Shown: positions 55,153 through 64,000 of the stretch, piece after piece
Numbering within the stretch: position 1 is the stretch's first letter
How the letters are laid out: every line of letters begins with the position of its first letter
Assembly: GCA_034440575.1 (NCBI GenBank)
Contig: JAOTOL010001432.1
Coordinates: 648,501-712,500 of the forward strand
Source: Imbricaverruca yamaguchii
Taxonomy: Eukaryota; Arthropoda; Thecostraca; Neoverrucidae
DNA: 64,000 nt
Direction: 5' to 3'
Program-made: the position numbers and the translations under genes
Notes under the pieces: generated by a model
What the model saw: the letters and a program-made list of their open reading frames with translations, nothing else
Databases searched by the model: none
Told to the model about the DNA's origin: nothing

Positions 55153-56680
55153 GGTGAGGTGGACAGCCCTCAGAACTGAACCAAGATCATAAATGCATTG
55201 CAAATCAGCAACAGAACACAATTTCTGACCATTCTTGCAAGGAAAGACCGATCGACCTGTCTCGCATGAGACAGGCCGCCGTATGCTGATTTTACGAGTA
55301 TGTAAAGGTCAAGCAGCTGGCGCCCCTATAACCGTTGCAACGACGTCAACGACGTGACGAATGCGACAGATTCCGACTTGCCACCAAATGTCAGACCTTA
55401 TGTGACGGAGGATTATGAGTGAAGTGGTCTAGGAGAAAAGACGGAAGAGAGCGCTTGCAGCCGAATTGTTTACATGGAGCCTGCTGGAAGGTAATGACAG
55501 ACGGGGAGTGACCGTTCCAATTATTACTGAACCCACAAAACAACACGAAAGAACACGTCCAATGGCATAATTAACTGCTACGACCTGATATGTGTTGCTG
55601 ACACGGCAATAGTGGATGACCTTTCAGAGTTAAGCTTGACAGAGATTCATCGCTTCAATACGGGAAAGGAAACTGAGGTGCAGCACACCAAGAACGTTGT
55701 TGACATTTAATGCAGCCGACCTCCCAGCTACGATTTTTGTCGAATATGCTCGTGTCAGGGTGCGCATATTCATCTCGAATCCTGCGCGATGCTTTCAATG
55801 TTAACGCCTTCGGCACACCAAGCCTACATGTCGCAATCGCCCCGCACGCGAAACTGCGTTGCTACTATCCACACTACAGACAACTATAGCGCCCAGGAGC
55901 CCTGGTGCCTAAACTACGGGAGAGAACAAACGCCGCACACTTCGTTCGACCGTTTCTCCTCTGTGCATATTGAGGAAAAAATGAGATTCGTTCACTGAAA
56001 CTCACACACCACATTTCCTTTCGTAAAGCCACATTTTATGTATATGCACATTGGCATACATACCGCAATTTCTTACGCCGCAATGACAGCAATATTATCA
56101 CCATGAGCAACACCCCTGCCCACCCACAGCAACACGAGTAGGGTAGTGCTACTGTGCTGATAGATCAGATAATGACTCTTCTTCGGTCATTCGGGTCGTT
56201 GTCCCCCGTAATGACCGGAGAATCCGTGATCCGGCCAGTTCATACCAACTACCAAGTTTCTAGGTGTGTGGATTGGTCGGCGATTGACATACAGCACCTT
56301 ATCAAAAACCTTGCACAAAAATGTGTAAAACAACTGCAAGTGATACGAACTGTTTCCAAATGCTCGCATGGTGCAGATAGGTATACGTTACAAAGTCATA
56401 CAGTCATGAAGTGCTTAGACTTAATAAGAACCACAAGGGTCCTTATTAAGTCTGTAAATGGAAGGTACTATAAGCTTAGCAACGAGACCTACCCCGACCA
56501 TCCCCACGACCTGAGGAAATCATCCACCAACATCCCACACACCTATCAATGCCTATCTACCCTAGCTATCGAGCCATCTTCCTTTGTTCCCTCTTAACAC
56601 ATCTGGATGGAATGCCTTACCAATGATTTTCAAACTGCATCCTTACCTGCTTAAAGGGGTCTATGGGAGGGAGAGAATAA
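55153..56680. other. Single-copy sequence with one perfect hairpin
   Basis: AGACTTAATAAG (56417-56428) pairs perfectly with CTTATTAAGTCT (56442-56453), and three further pairs extend into the loop. It lies within a 147-codon plus frame (56154-56597) that matches no family I know. The stem is too short for a typical animal microRNA precursor. Confidence 0.45.
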
Positions 56681-56880
56681 TACAAGAAAAGTGGGGAGGG
56701 AGAGAGGGAGAATGGGGAGAGAGGGAGCAAGGAAGAACGGGGAGAAAGGGAGGGAGGAAGGGAGAGTGGGAGGGAGGAAGGAAGACTGGTAGAGTGGGAA
56801 GGAAGGAAGGGAGTGGGGATAATGTGAAGGAATGAAGGGACAGGGGGAGAGGAGGAAAGAAAGAAGGAACTATAGGAAGA
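56681..56880 (+). repeat. Purine-rich (GGGAGA)n-like tract
   Basis: Almost uninterrupted A/G on the plus strand with GGGAGGGAGAGA-type words. Confidence 0.9.
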
Positions 56881-56894
56881 GTGTGAAAGAATGG

Positions 56895-57262
56895 TCATCT
56901 AGCTGGGACAGACGTCCGCAGGTCGGGACTGACGTCATCTAGCCGGGACAGACGTCCGCAGGTCGGGACCGACCCCCCCTAGACGGGAAAAACACCCCCG
57001 GGGGGGGGGACACCCCCCCGCGGGGGGAGACACACCCCCGCGGGGGGGGACCGACCTCACCCGGCGGGAAAAACCCCCCGGGGGGGGGGACGAACCCAAC
57101 CAGGCGGGGAAAACCCCCCCAGGGGGGGGGAAACGGGGTCATCTAGCCGGGACAGACGTCCGCAGGTCGGGACTGACGTCCGCAGGTCGGGACTGACGTC
57201 CGCAGGTCGGGACAGACGTCCGCAGGTCGGGACTGACGGCATCTAGTCGGGACAAACGTCAG
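56895..57262 (+). repeat. GACGTCCGCAGGTCGGGACT minisatellite with G/C homopolymer hairpins
   Basis: 20-bp units carry the GACGTC palindrome. The centre (56970-57130) has six or more blocks of 5-10 G and C in inverted arrangement, able to form hairpins or G-quadruplexes. Confidence 0.88.
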
Positions 57263-57396
57263 CCGTCTACGCTTGCTGAGCTGCCAAACTCAATTCGGTG
57301 AAGTTCTGGCAGTGCCGAAAAAAGGGACGGCAATGGTGGTATAATTACCTAGCAATCTCTGTGGGTATTTACCAATAACTCTTACTCTGTCACTGT

Positions 57397-57595
57397 CATT
57401 CTCATTCTCATTCTCATTCTCATTCTCATTCTCATTCTCATTCTCATTCTCATTCTCATTCTCATTCTCATTCTCATTCTCATTCTCATTCTCATTCTCA
57501 TTCTCATTCTCATTCTCATTCTCATTCTCATTCTCATTCTCATTCTCATTCTCATTCTCATTCTCATTCTCATTCTCATTCTCATTCTCATTCTC
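57397..57595 (+). repeat. Pure (CATTCT)n hexanucleotide, ~33 copies
   Basis: About 199 bp without a visible interruption. It reads Phe-Ser on one plus frame and Glu-Asn or Met-Arg on the minus strand. Purity implies recent expansion. It sits directly upstream of the candidate acceptor at 57614-57615. Confidence 0.97.
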
Positions 57596-57615
57596 ACTTT
57601 TGCGAATGTGGACAG

Positions 57616-57752
57616 TTGCGGAACTGTGCAAATTACTGGAAGAAGTATTTACTCTGAAGACACGAGCGACAGTGAGGGACTTCAGCATCCTCAGCAGACT
57701 TGAGGAAGCTGTCGTGCTGTTGCTCACATGTATGCCAACCTGGAGTGTATAA
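57616..57752 (+). CDS. Candidate terminal exon (unidentified product)
   Basis: Downstream of the pyrimidine-rich CATTCT tract is an acceptor-like GTGGACAG (AG at 57614-57615). The following frame reads VAELCKLLEEVFTLKTRATV, then RDFSILSRLEEAVVLLLTC, to a TAA at 57750-57752. This is a compact, helix-like, low-bias 46-residue segment. An in-frame ATG lies at 57606 if the segment is instead a short ORF. A polyadenylation signal AATAAA occurs 315 bp downstream (58067-58072). I do not recognise the domain, and no upstream exon was identified. The opposite strand is also open through this stretch. Confidence 0.28.
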
Positions 57753-58514
57753 ACAGTCGGGTGCCGGAGTCAGCAGACCGCGGCTGGGCTGCTGTACGGG
57801 CTCGTGGGTGCTACTGGTGTTACAGAGGGACCTGAATGTAGGTTCAACTCTTACTGATCGCTCTACCTACCACGGTTCTTCTGTGAGGCCTATCACTGAC
57901 GCACGATGTCGAGTAGTAAGCGTGCTTTTCCTCTTTGCCTCAAGATTCGGCCAAATACAAAGACAAAGACAAAGACAGAGACAAAGGAAAAGACAAAGCA
58001 AGGGCAATAACGTGTATTAGGCTCATCCGAGCAACTACTAGCTAGTCCAGCCCTTTGTCAGAGAAAAATAAAAAGTGAATGTGAGTGGTGAGAGTTCTCA
58101 CATGCCGAGACAACACCCAATCTCCCATGAACGCTGGCACACAGTAGAAGTGGTGAGCTTATCGTCCTCAGTCGGTTGTCATCAGGCTGTCGTCAGTGTC
58201 CCTTTACCAGGAACGTCCCTAGTCACACATGCCACCAGAAACTGAGCACAGAAAAACACTAGGCAGGGGACGTCAGGGTCGTCAACGCCTATCATGGGTT
58301 GACCCCTTCCACGTGAAGTCCGCCCAATGCGTGTCATCACAAACCGTAGCCCCACCTGTTCAAACCGGAGATGGTCGTCGCCTTCCTCCCAGATAGTTCC
58401 CGTCGGCGGTTTGCATGGTTCCGAGGCCTGTGGTGGGGGTGGAAGTGGGGGGAGGTCATTTCCGGACGCCGGTGGCGGATCCATGCGCACGACGTCACGT
58501 ATTCGTGCCGACAG
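57753..58514. other. Single-copy sequence; AATAAA and a short (ACAAAG)n run
   Basis: (ACAAAG)n-like repeat at 57955-58000 and AATAAA at 58067-58072, possibly 3' UTR of the candidate exon at 57616. Nothing else recognised. Confidence 0.4.
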
Positions 58515-58517
58515 CAA

Positions 58518-58552
58518 CGTGACGTGTCACGTCACGTCACGTCACGGCTGTG
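58518..58552. repeat. GTCAC/GTGAC palindromic cluster
   Basis: ACGTGACGTGTCACGTCACG and two further CGTCA units; short self-complementary tandem. Confidence 0.75.
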
Positions 58553-58624
58553 GACGGCCTGCCAGACATCCACAGGAGGGTCCAGAAGTGATACGGCACG
58601 TTCCTTCTGGCCAGGTCGTCGACT

Positions 58625-59250
58625 GCGGCTGACGTGAGGAAGCCACGCACAGGGAAGTCGTCAGCTGGGATCTGAGGATGGCTTGGGACAACCACGTGCA
58701 GGGAAGTCGTCAGCTGGGATCTGAGGATGGCTTGGGACAACCACGTGCAGGGAAGTCGTCAGCTGGGATCTGAGGATGGCTTGGGACAACCACGTGCAGG
58801 GAAGTCGTCTGCTGGGGACTGGGGATGACTCGGGACAGCCACGTGCAGGGAAGTCGTCGGCTGATGTCTGAGGGATGACGTGGGGAAACCACATGCGGGG
58901 AAGTCCTTGGCTGGAGACCGGGGATGACTTGGGGCAGCCACATGTAGGTAAATCCTCGGTTGGAGACTGGGGATGACTTGGGACAGCCACGTGCAGGGAA
59001 GTCGTCTGCTGGAGACTGGGGATGACTCGGGACAGCCACGTGCAGGGAAGTCGTCGGCTGGAGACTGGGGATGACGTGGGGCAACTACGTACAGGGAGGT
59101 CATCGGCTGGGGTCTGGGGTTGACGTGGGGCAACCACGTACAGGGAAGTCATCGGCTGGGGTCTGGGGTTGACGTGGGGCAACCACGTACAGGGAAGTCA
59201 TCGGCTGGGGTCTGGGGTTGACGTGGGGCAGCCACGTACATGGACGGCCA
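58625..59250 (+). repeat. 49-bp minisatellite, ~12 copies
   Basis: Units contain CACGTGCAGGGAAGTCGTC, AGCTGGGATCTGAGGATG and GCTTGGGACAACCA. Three tight copies at the left, diverging toward GTACAGGGAAGTCATCGGCT at the right. Confidence 0.93.
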
Positions 59251-59360
59251 CTACCTTGACACACCAAAATATCCAGGGCAGAACGATATTTTCTCGGTTT
59301 GGGCATCAACGTTTACACTAGCTAACGACTTTAAACAACACCGATCTATTGCTAACATGG

Positions 59361-59422
59361 ATTGATTGGTTGATTATTTGGGCTTAAGGGCGTAGCAACT
59401 GCTACTGGTTATGTAGCGCCCA
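59361..59422 (-). mobile_element. Minimal hairpin retroposon (62 bp) with perfect 14-bp TSD
   Basis: On the minus strand: GGGCGC, loop TACATAACCAGTAGCAGTTG, CTACGCCC, TTAAGCCCAAATAATC and AACC/AATC repeats. The loop is identical to the copy at 13013 and the length differs by one base. Flanking TATTGCTAACATGG (59347-59360 and 59423-59436) is perfect. Same subfamily as 13013, on the opposite strand. Confidence 0.9.
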
Positions 59423-59436
59423 TATTGCTAACATGG

Positions 59437-59805
59437 AGTGCCACTCCTTGTTGCAATAGTTGGCACTGAAACAGCCACTCAGCGTTTAATGTTCTGTTGG
59501 CATAATTGGTACTGAGCAGCCACTCCCTGTTGGAATGGTCCTTTCATGAGCTCACTCACTCACTCACTGTCGCGTATCTCTGTTGTGTGTGTATCTCTGT
59601 GACCGTTGGAACAGTCCCCACTCGAACAGTCGTTCCCCGTTGGACTGGTGGGTACTGGAGCGGTCACTTCCCGGAAGGTATACCGTCTTCACGTCGCGCG
59701 GTGCTTAATGCGGCGCAACTAATCGTTAAACATGCTGGCCAGCGTTGTTGGCGTGCAGAGCAGACAACAGTGGCTGGCGAGCCTGGTGTGCTGGTGAAAC
59801 GTGGC
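59437..59805. other. Single-copy sequence, nothing recognised
   Basis: Short CACTCCTTGTTG / CACTCCCTGTTGG echoes; no gene. Confidence 0.35.
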
Positions 59806-59811
59806 GGACAG

Positions 59812-59962
59812 CATGACGCATAATGTGGCGCATATTGTGACGTATATTGTGCCGAGCATAGTGGTGTACATTGTGCCGCATATTGTAGTGTATATTATGG
59901 CGCATATTGTGGTGCAATATTATGGCGCATATTGTGGAACACATTGTGGCGCATTTTGCCGC
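59812..59962 (+). repeat. ~15-bp repeat (GGCGCATATTGTGGT)
   Basis: About ten degenerate units with CATATTGTG and GTATATT(A/G)TG words. Confidence 0.85.
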
Positions 59963-60139
59963 TCGAACCCATCCTGTCTCTTTCACGAATTGTGCTGCAC
60001 CTGCTCAAAACTGAAACCGCCTGTTTCCAAACGGAGTTGATCTCTCAGTCTGTGACGTCACACAGATTGTGACGACACACAACCTGCGAGAACACCCAGC
60101 CTGTGACGTCACACACACGCTGGGGAAAACGGCGACTGA

Positions 60140-61098
60140 ACATGCGGCTGGATAGCTCAGTGGTCTGCTGTGTGGACTGAGCGTGAGGTGGGAGAGCTCA
60201 GTGGTCTGCTGTCGGGACTGAGTGTGAGGCTGGAGAGCTCAGTGGTCTGCTGTGGGGACTCACTGAGCGTGAGGCTGGAGAGCTCAGTAGTCTGCTGTGT
60301 GGACTGAGCGTGAGGTGGGAGAGCTCAGCGGTCTGCTGTGGGGACTGAGCGTGAGGTGGGAGAGCTCAGTGGTCTGCTGTGGGGACTGGGCGTGAGGTGG
60401 GAGAGCTCAGTGGTCTGCTGTGGGGACTGAGCGTGAGGCTGGAGAGCTCAGTGGTCTGCTGTCGGGACTGAGTGTGAGGTGGGAGAGCTCAGTGGTCTGC
60501 TGTGGGGACTGAGCGTGAGGCTGGAGAGCTCAATGGTCTGCTGTGTGGACTGAGCGTGAGGTGGGAGAGCTCAGCGGTCTGCTGTGGGGACTGAGCGTGA
60601 GGTGGGAGAGCTCAGTGGTCTGCTGTCGGGACTGAGTGTGAGGCTGGAGAGCTCAGTGGTCTGCTGTGGGGACTCACTGAGCGTGAGGTGGGAGAGCTCA
60701 GTGGTCTGCTGTCGGGACTGAGCGTGAGGCTGGAGAGCTCAGTGGTCTGCTGTGGGGACTGAGCGTGAGGTGGGAGAGCTCAGTGGTCTGCTGTCGGGAC
60801 TGAGTGTGAGGTGGGAGAGCTCAGTGGTCTGCTGTGGGGACTGAGCGTGAGGCTGGAGAGCTCAGTGGTCTGCTGTGGGGACTGAGTGTGAGGTGGGAGA
60901 GCTCAGTGGTCTGCTGTGGGGACTCACTGAGCGTGAGGCTGGAGAGCTCAGTGGTCTGCTGTCGGGACTGAGCGTGAGGTGGGAGAGCTCAGTGGTCTGC
61001 TGTGGGGACTGAGTGTGAGGTGGGAGAGCTCAGTGGTCTGCTGTGGGGACTGAGCGTGAGGCTGGAGAGCTCAGTGGTCTGCTGTGGGGACTAGGGTA
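60140..61098 (+). repeat. 41-bp minisatellite, ~23 copies
   Basis: Unit GAGAGCTCAGTGGTCTGCTG plus T(G/C)GGGACTGAGCG/TGTGAGG and TGG or CTG. Some units have a 5-nt CTCAC insertion before TGAGCG. Variants (GTGGGG/GTCGGG/GTGTGG; AGGTGG/AGGCTG) are shuffled along the array. Confidence 0.95.
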
Positions 61099-61339
61099 CG
61101 GTTGCCCGATGTGAGGGGCCAGCGAGACAGATCCGGTGTGAGGACTGGGAGTAGGGTGCTCCGGTGTCATGCTGGAAGCATGGTGTTCTTCTGTGGGGGA
61201 AGAGCGGAGTACCCTGGTGTAGGCGTTCCGCTGTGAAGCAGAGCTCTCCTGATGTGGCCCGGCTAGTGCCTCCCGCGGAGTCAAGTGGTCAGCCACCGCA
61301 GCTGCCCATCCTGCCACCTGCCATGTTCTGTCTGGCTAC

Positions 61340-61760
61340 CTGCCATGGTCTCTTCTGCTACCTGCTCTGCTCTGTCCTACTGCCTGTACTGCTGCCTGTC
61401 TCGCTGCCTGTCTCGCTGCCTATCTCGCTGCCTGTCTCGCTGCCTATCTCACTGCCTGTACTGTTGCCTGTCTCGCTACCTGTCTCGCTGCCTGTTTCGT
61501 TACCTGTCTCGTTACCTGTCTCGCTACCTGTCTCGCTACCTGGCTCGCTCTGTAATGTTCTGTACTGCTCTGCTCTGTCCTACTGCCTGTACTGCTGCCT
61601 GTCTCGCTACCTGTCTCGCTGCCTGTCTCGCTGCCTGTCTCGCTGCCTGTCTCGCTACCTGTACTACTGCCTGTCTCGCTGCCTGCCTCGCTACCTGTCT
61701 CGCTACCTGTCTCGTTACCTGTCCTGCTCTGTACTGCTCTGTTGTGTCCTGTTTCTGTCC
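61340..61760 (+). repeat. 12-bp minisatellite (CTGCCTGTCTCG)
   Basis: About 30 units of CTGCCTGTCTCG or CTACCTGTCTCG, split in two by a short unique segment at 61550-61585. Confidence 0.92.
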
Positions 61761-62110
61761 TGCTACCCTCCTGCTCCTTGTCCCGCTATGTCCTGTCACC
61801 TGACCTGCCCTGCCCTGCTACCTGTCCTGCTCTGTCCTGTTATCCGTGTCAGGCGTCTATCCGCTGTGTTCACGGGGCGGCGGTCGAAGCGCCGCCAGCG
61901 GACTGCGGCAGCTGACAAACCCTCTCTTGGTCTGCTGTGTATAAACTGTTGGTCGTGAAGCTGGTGGCGGTCCGAGCGGCGCCTGTGACTGATATTGATG
62001 CACATTCGGCTGGATTGCGCGCCAAAATGCCGGTGGCCGCGGTTTTTTGCATATGTCGCAGAGACTGTCTAATTGCGTCTTTTGTGTCGCCGTGATGGGG
62101 AGAGGCTCGC
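61761..62110. other. Single-copy sequence, no gene recognised
   Basis: A minus-strand peptide SLCDICKKPRPPAFWRAIQP (around 62010-62080) has a CxxC pair, but it belongs to a frame that runs into the 17-bp array; not supported as a gene. Confidence 0.3.
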
Positions 62111-62129
62111 GCTGCCGGGATTGGCACGT

Positions 62130-62435
62130 CATCGGTACCGGGCCCTGGCGCCCCACCGCCACCGGCCCCTGGCGCGCCATCGCCACCGGGCCCTGACGTG
62201 TCACCGGGCCCCGGTGCGTCACCGGTACCGGGATTGGCACGCCACCGGGCCCTGGCGCGTCGCCGGGACCGGCGGCATCCGACCCGGCTCGCCACCGGAC
62301 CCGGCTCGCCACCGGACCCGGCTCGCCACCGGGCCCTGGCGCGTCGCCGGGACCGGTGGCATCGGACCCGGCTTCCCACCGGACCCGGCGCGCCACCGGA
62401 CCCGGCGCGCCACCGGACCCGGCGCGCCACGTTGG
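62130..62435 (+). repeat. GC-rich 17-bp repeat (CCACCGGACCCGGCGCG) with longer duplication
   Basis: CACCGG(A/G)CCC units with alternating GGCTCG / GGCGCG / TGGCGCG. A longer block beginning GCGTCGCCGGGACCGG(C/T)G is present twice (62256, 62339). Confidence 0.9.
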
Positions 62436-62699
62436 CGGCGTCCTCGCGTTCAACAACACCCTCTCAAGGGCCTGTGTTTACCTAACTTGGAGCGCTTGGC
62501 TGGGCACGAGGTCTGGTCAATGTGCGCTGGACAAGATTGGGGAGGGGAGGGGAGCAGTGGGGGGGGGGTGAGAGACCACAGGACATCGTCTAACTGGGTA
62601 CAGGATGAATTCTTGTCAGCCCCAGTCTCGGGCTTTTCCGCGGTCTGTGGAATGGCCTTAGTGTGGAGAGGATTTCACCAGTGTGGGGAAATCTCCAGT

Positions 62700-63200
62700 C
62701 CCTAGAACTGCCCGCATGGGCTACTGCTCCGGCCTGGGGAGCTGCTCAATATGGACGCCTGTTCCAGCCGGGGAACCACCCAACATCGGCGACTGTCCCG
62801 GCCTGGACAGCTGCCTAGTATGGGCGACTCACCCATCCTGAGGACTCCATCATGAAAATATATACATAATGCGAATATGCACCGATCTGGGGGCCCAATA
62901 TGAGCCACTGTTCTAGTATGGATTAGTCAAATATGAGAGAGTGTCCCATTTCGGAAACTGTCCGGCATAGAAGACTGCCCCAATCTTGGGTGGGCAGGGC
63001 CCCAGTGTGAGACTGTCCTGGTTATGATTGTTTTCGCCCGAGTGTGCTCTGGTCATGTGAGCTGCTAGTAGTACGGAGCTCCTAGTAGGAGCTCCGTAGT
63101 CGGGGCATTAATCAAGTCTGCAGGTCTGCTCCAGTCTGTGAGCGGTGTCCAAGTCTGGGAGACTGACCAGTTCAGGAGGCCGCTCCAGTCTTGCGGTGAC
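62700..63200 (+). repeat. Degenerate ~35-bp repeat with a perfect hairpin
   Basis: Words such as GACTG(T/C)CC, CCGGCCTGG and CAGTATGG/CAGTCTG recur every 30-40 bp. At 63072-63098 TACGGAGCTCC pairs perfectly with GGAGCTCCGTA around TAGTA. Confidence 0.6.
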
Positions 63201-64000
63201 GTTTTCAGCGTCAGTAGACTGCGTCAGTCCGGACAACTCACCAACTTCTGGGTGGCATGTTTTGTCAGTTTTTGCTCGGGCTGACCAGATTTCGCCGCAG
63301 TATTCATCCTCCTTTCTTGTGACCATTCCGATACATCTGCTGAATTCATTCTGGACCAACCGATGAAGTCCATGTAATTTATGAGCATGGAAACGCCAAA
63401 AGGTCTGGGAATCAATTATGTTGCCGTTGCCCCATTCATTGCACGGGGGGTATCATTTTGATCACCACTCCAATTGCATTTGTCTGCGGTAACACGCAAA
63501 TCGCTTTCCAGCTGGATAAACCTCCCGTCAGAGCACTCGCACACATTGTATCCGAAATTGCGTACTAGGCCCCAAAGATAGCAGAGGTATTGGGATCAAA
63601 GTCAGGTGTCGACCTCCTCTCAATGCGATTTTCAGATGTATATAAGAATACTGCATGAACGAACCATTCAAGATGCAGCCACCAGTGAAATGTGGATGCA
63701 TGAACAAATGAGCGAAGGCAAGTAATGCAAGGTGACCAATCGTAACTGCACATCAAATCTTCTAGGTCAAATGATGTTATAGAATATGACAATTTTTCGG
63801 TGTTTTCGTTAATAATCGTTTTATCGAAAGAAGCAAGGTATATAATCGCATACACTAACACATTATGTCTTCTAAAAGCGTGACAGATTCCAAGTCCATA
63901 TCAGATCAGGTCAATGAGATAAAACCTGAAACGAGCCGAAAGGTACATGCATTCCAGACGCTCTAGAAGCTAAAATACGGACTATTGTGATACATACAAA
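63201..64000. other. Single-copy sequence, no supported gene
   Basis: Only short frames (up to 98 codons, minus strand 63565-63861), no recognised domain. Confidence 0.35.

Noticed and set aside
55321..55340. Further hairpin-tail copy (GGCGCCCCTATAACC)
   Set aside because: Only the GCGCCCC word matches; no 5' stem, loop words or flanking repeat.
62010..62080. Zinc-finger-like CxxC peptide on the minus strand
   Set aside because: Single CxxC pair in a frame that is mostly the GC-rich 17-bp array; no second pair or domain.

Overview
This window looks like a repeat-dense stretch of a metazoan nuclear genome, most likely an invertebrate. It has no operon-like packing and no long non-repetitive reading frame. 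It carries a decayed CR1/L2-type non-LTR retrotransposon, several Pol III (tRNA-headed) SINEs with target-site duplications (TSDs), and a large number of micro- and minisatellites. I cannot name the species, and I found no gene whose product I can identify. Most long open frames (676, 728, 462, 442, 386, 330 codons) lie inside tandem arrays whose unit happens to lack stop codons. They should not be read as proteins.

Layout. 1-7.2 kb: a complete SINE (53-236), a GC-rich island with one candidate exon (1654-1812), a 42-bp minisatellite and a tiny retroposon. 7.6-9.1 kb: a 7-bp/14-bp TCGA-rich array. 9-16 kb: mostly single-copy AT-rich sequence with a second SINE and two ~60-bp retroposons. 16.5-23.8 kb: G-rich terminal-hairpin repeats with AGGTCA/TGACCT clusters, then degenerate minisatellites. 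24.4-28.3 kb: the LINE (ORF1 with an SGNH-esterase remnant, ORF2 with endonuclease and reverse transcriptase). 28.4-31.5 kb: minisatellites. 32-38 kb: largely single-copy sequence. 38.8-41.9 kb: a 22-bp array of about 139 units. 43-52.5 kb: SINEs alternating with large arrays ((GGCTGT)n, a second heptamer array, (GT)n, a 69-bp array). 53-55 kb: a local duplication and a terminal-inverted-repeat element. 56.9-63.2 kb: further arrays, including a pure (CATTCT)n tract next to a candidate last exon.

The most interesting signal is a family of very short retroposons, about 35-63 bp (3626, 13013, 15931, 28362, 33075, 34933, 53468, 59361). They consist of almost nothing but a GGGCGC...GCGCCC hairpin and an AATC/AACC-type tail. 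Several are bounded by 12-15 bp TSDs. The same hairpin-plus-tail architecture, with a different but still complementary stem, ends the tRNA-headed SINEs. This points to a conserved 3' structure recognised by a retrotransposition machinery, with the minimal copies starting at the base of the stem. A second signal is a dispersed module that couples a TGACCT cluster to a G-rich terminal hairpin (16.5-17.25, 20.7-21.4 and 53.9-54.9 kb).
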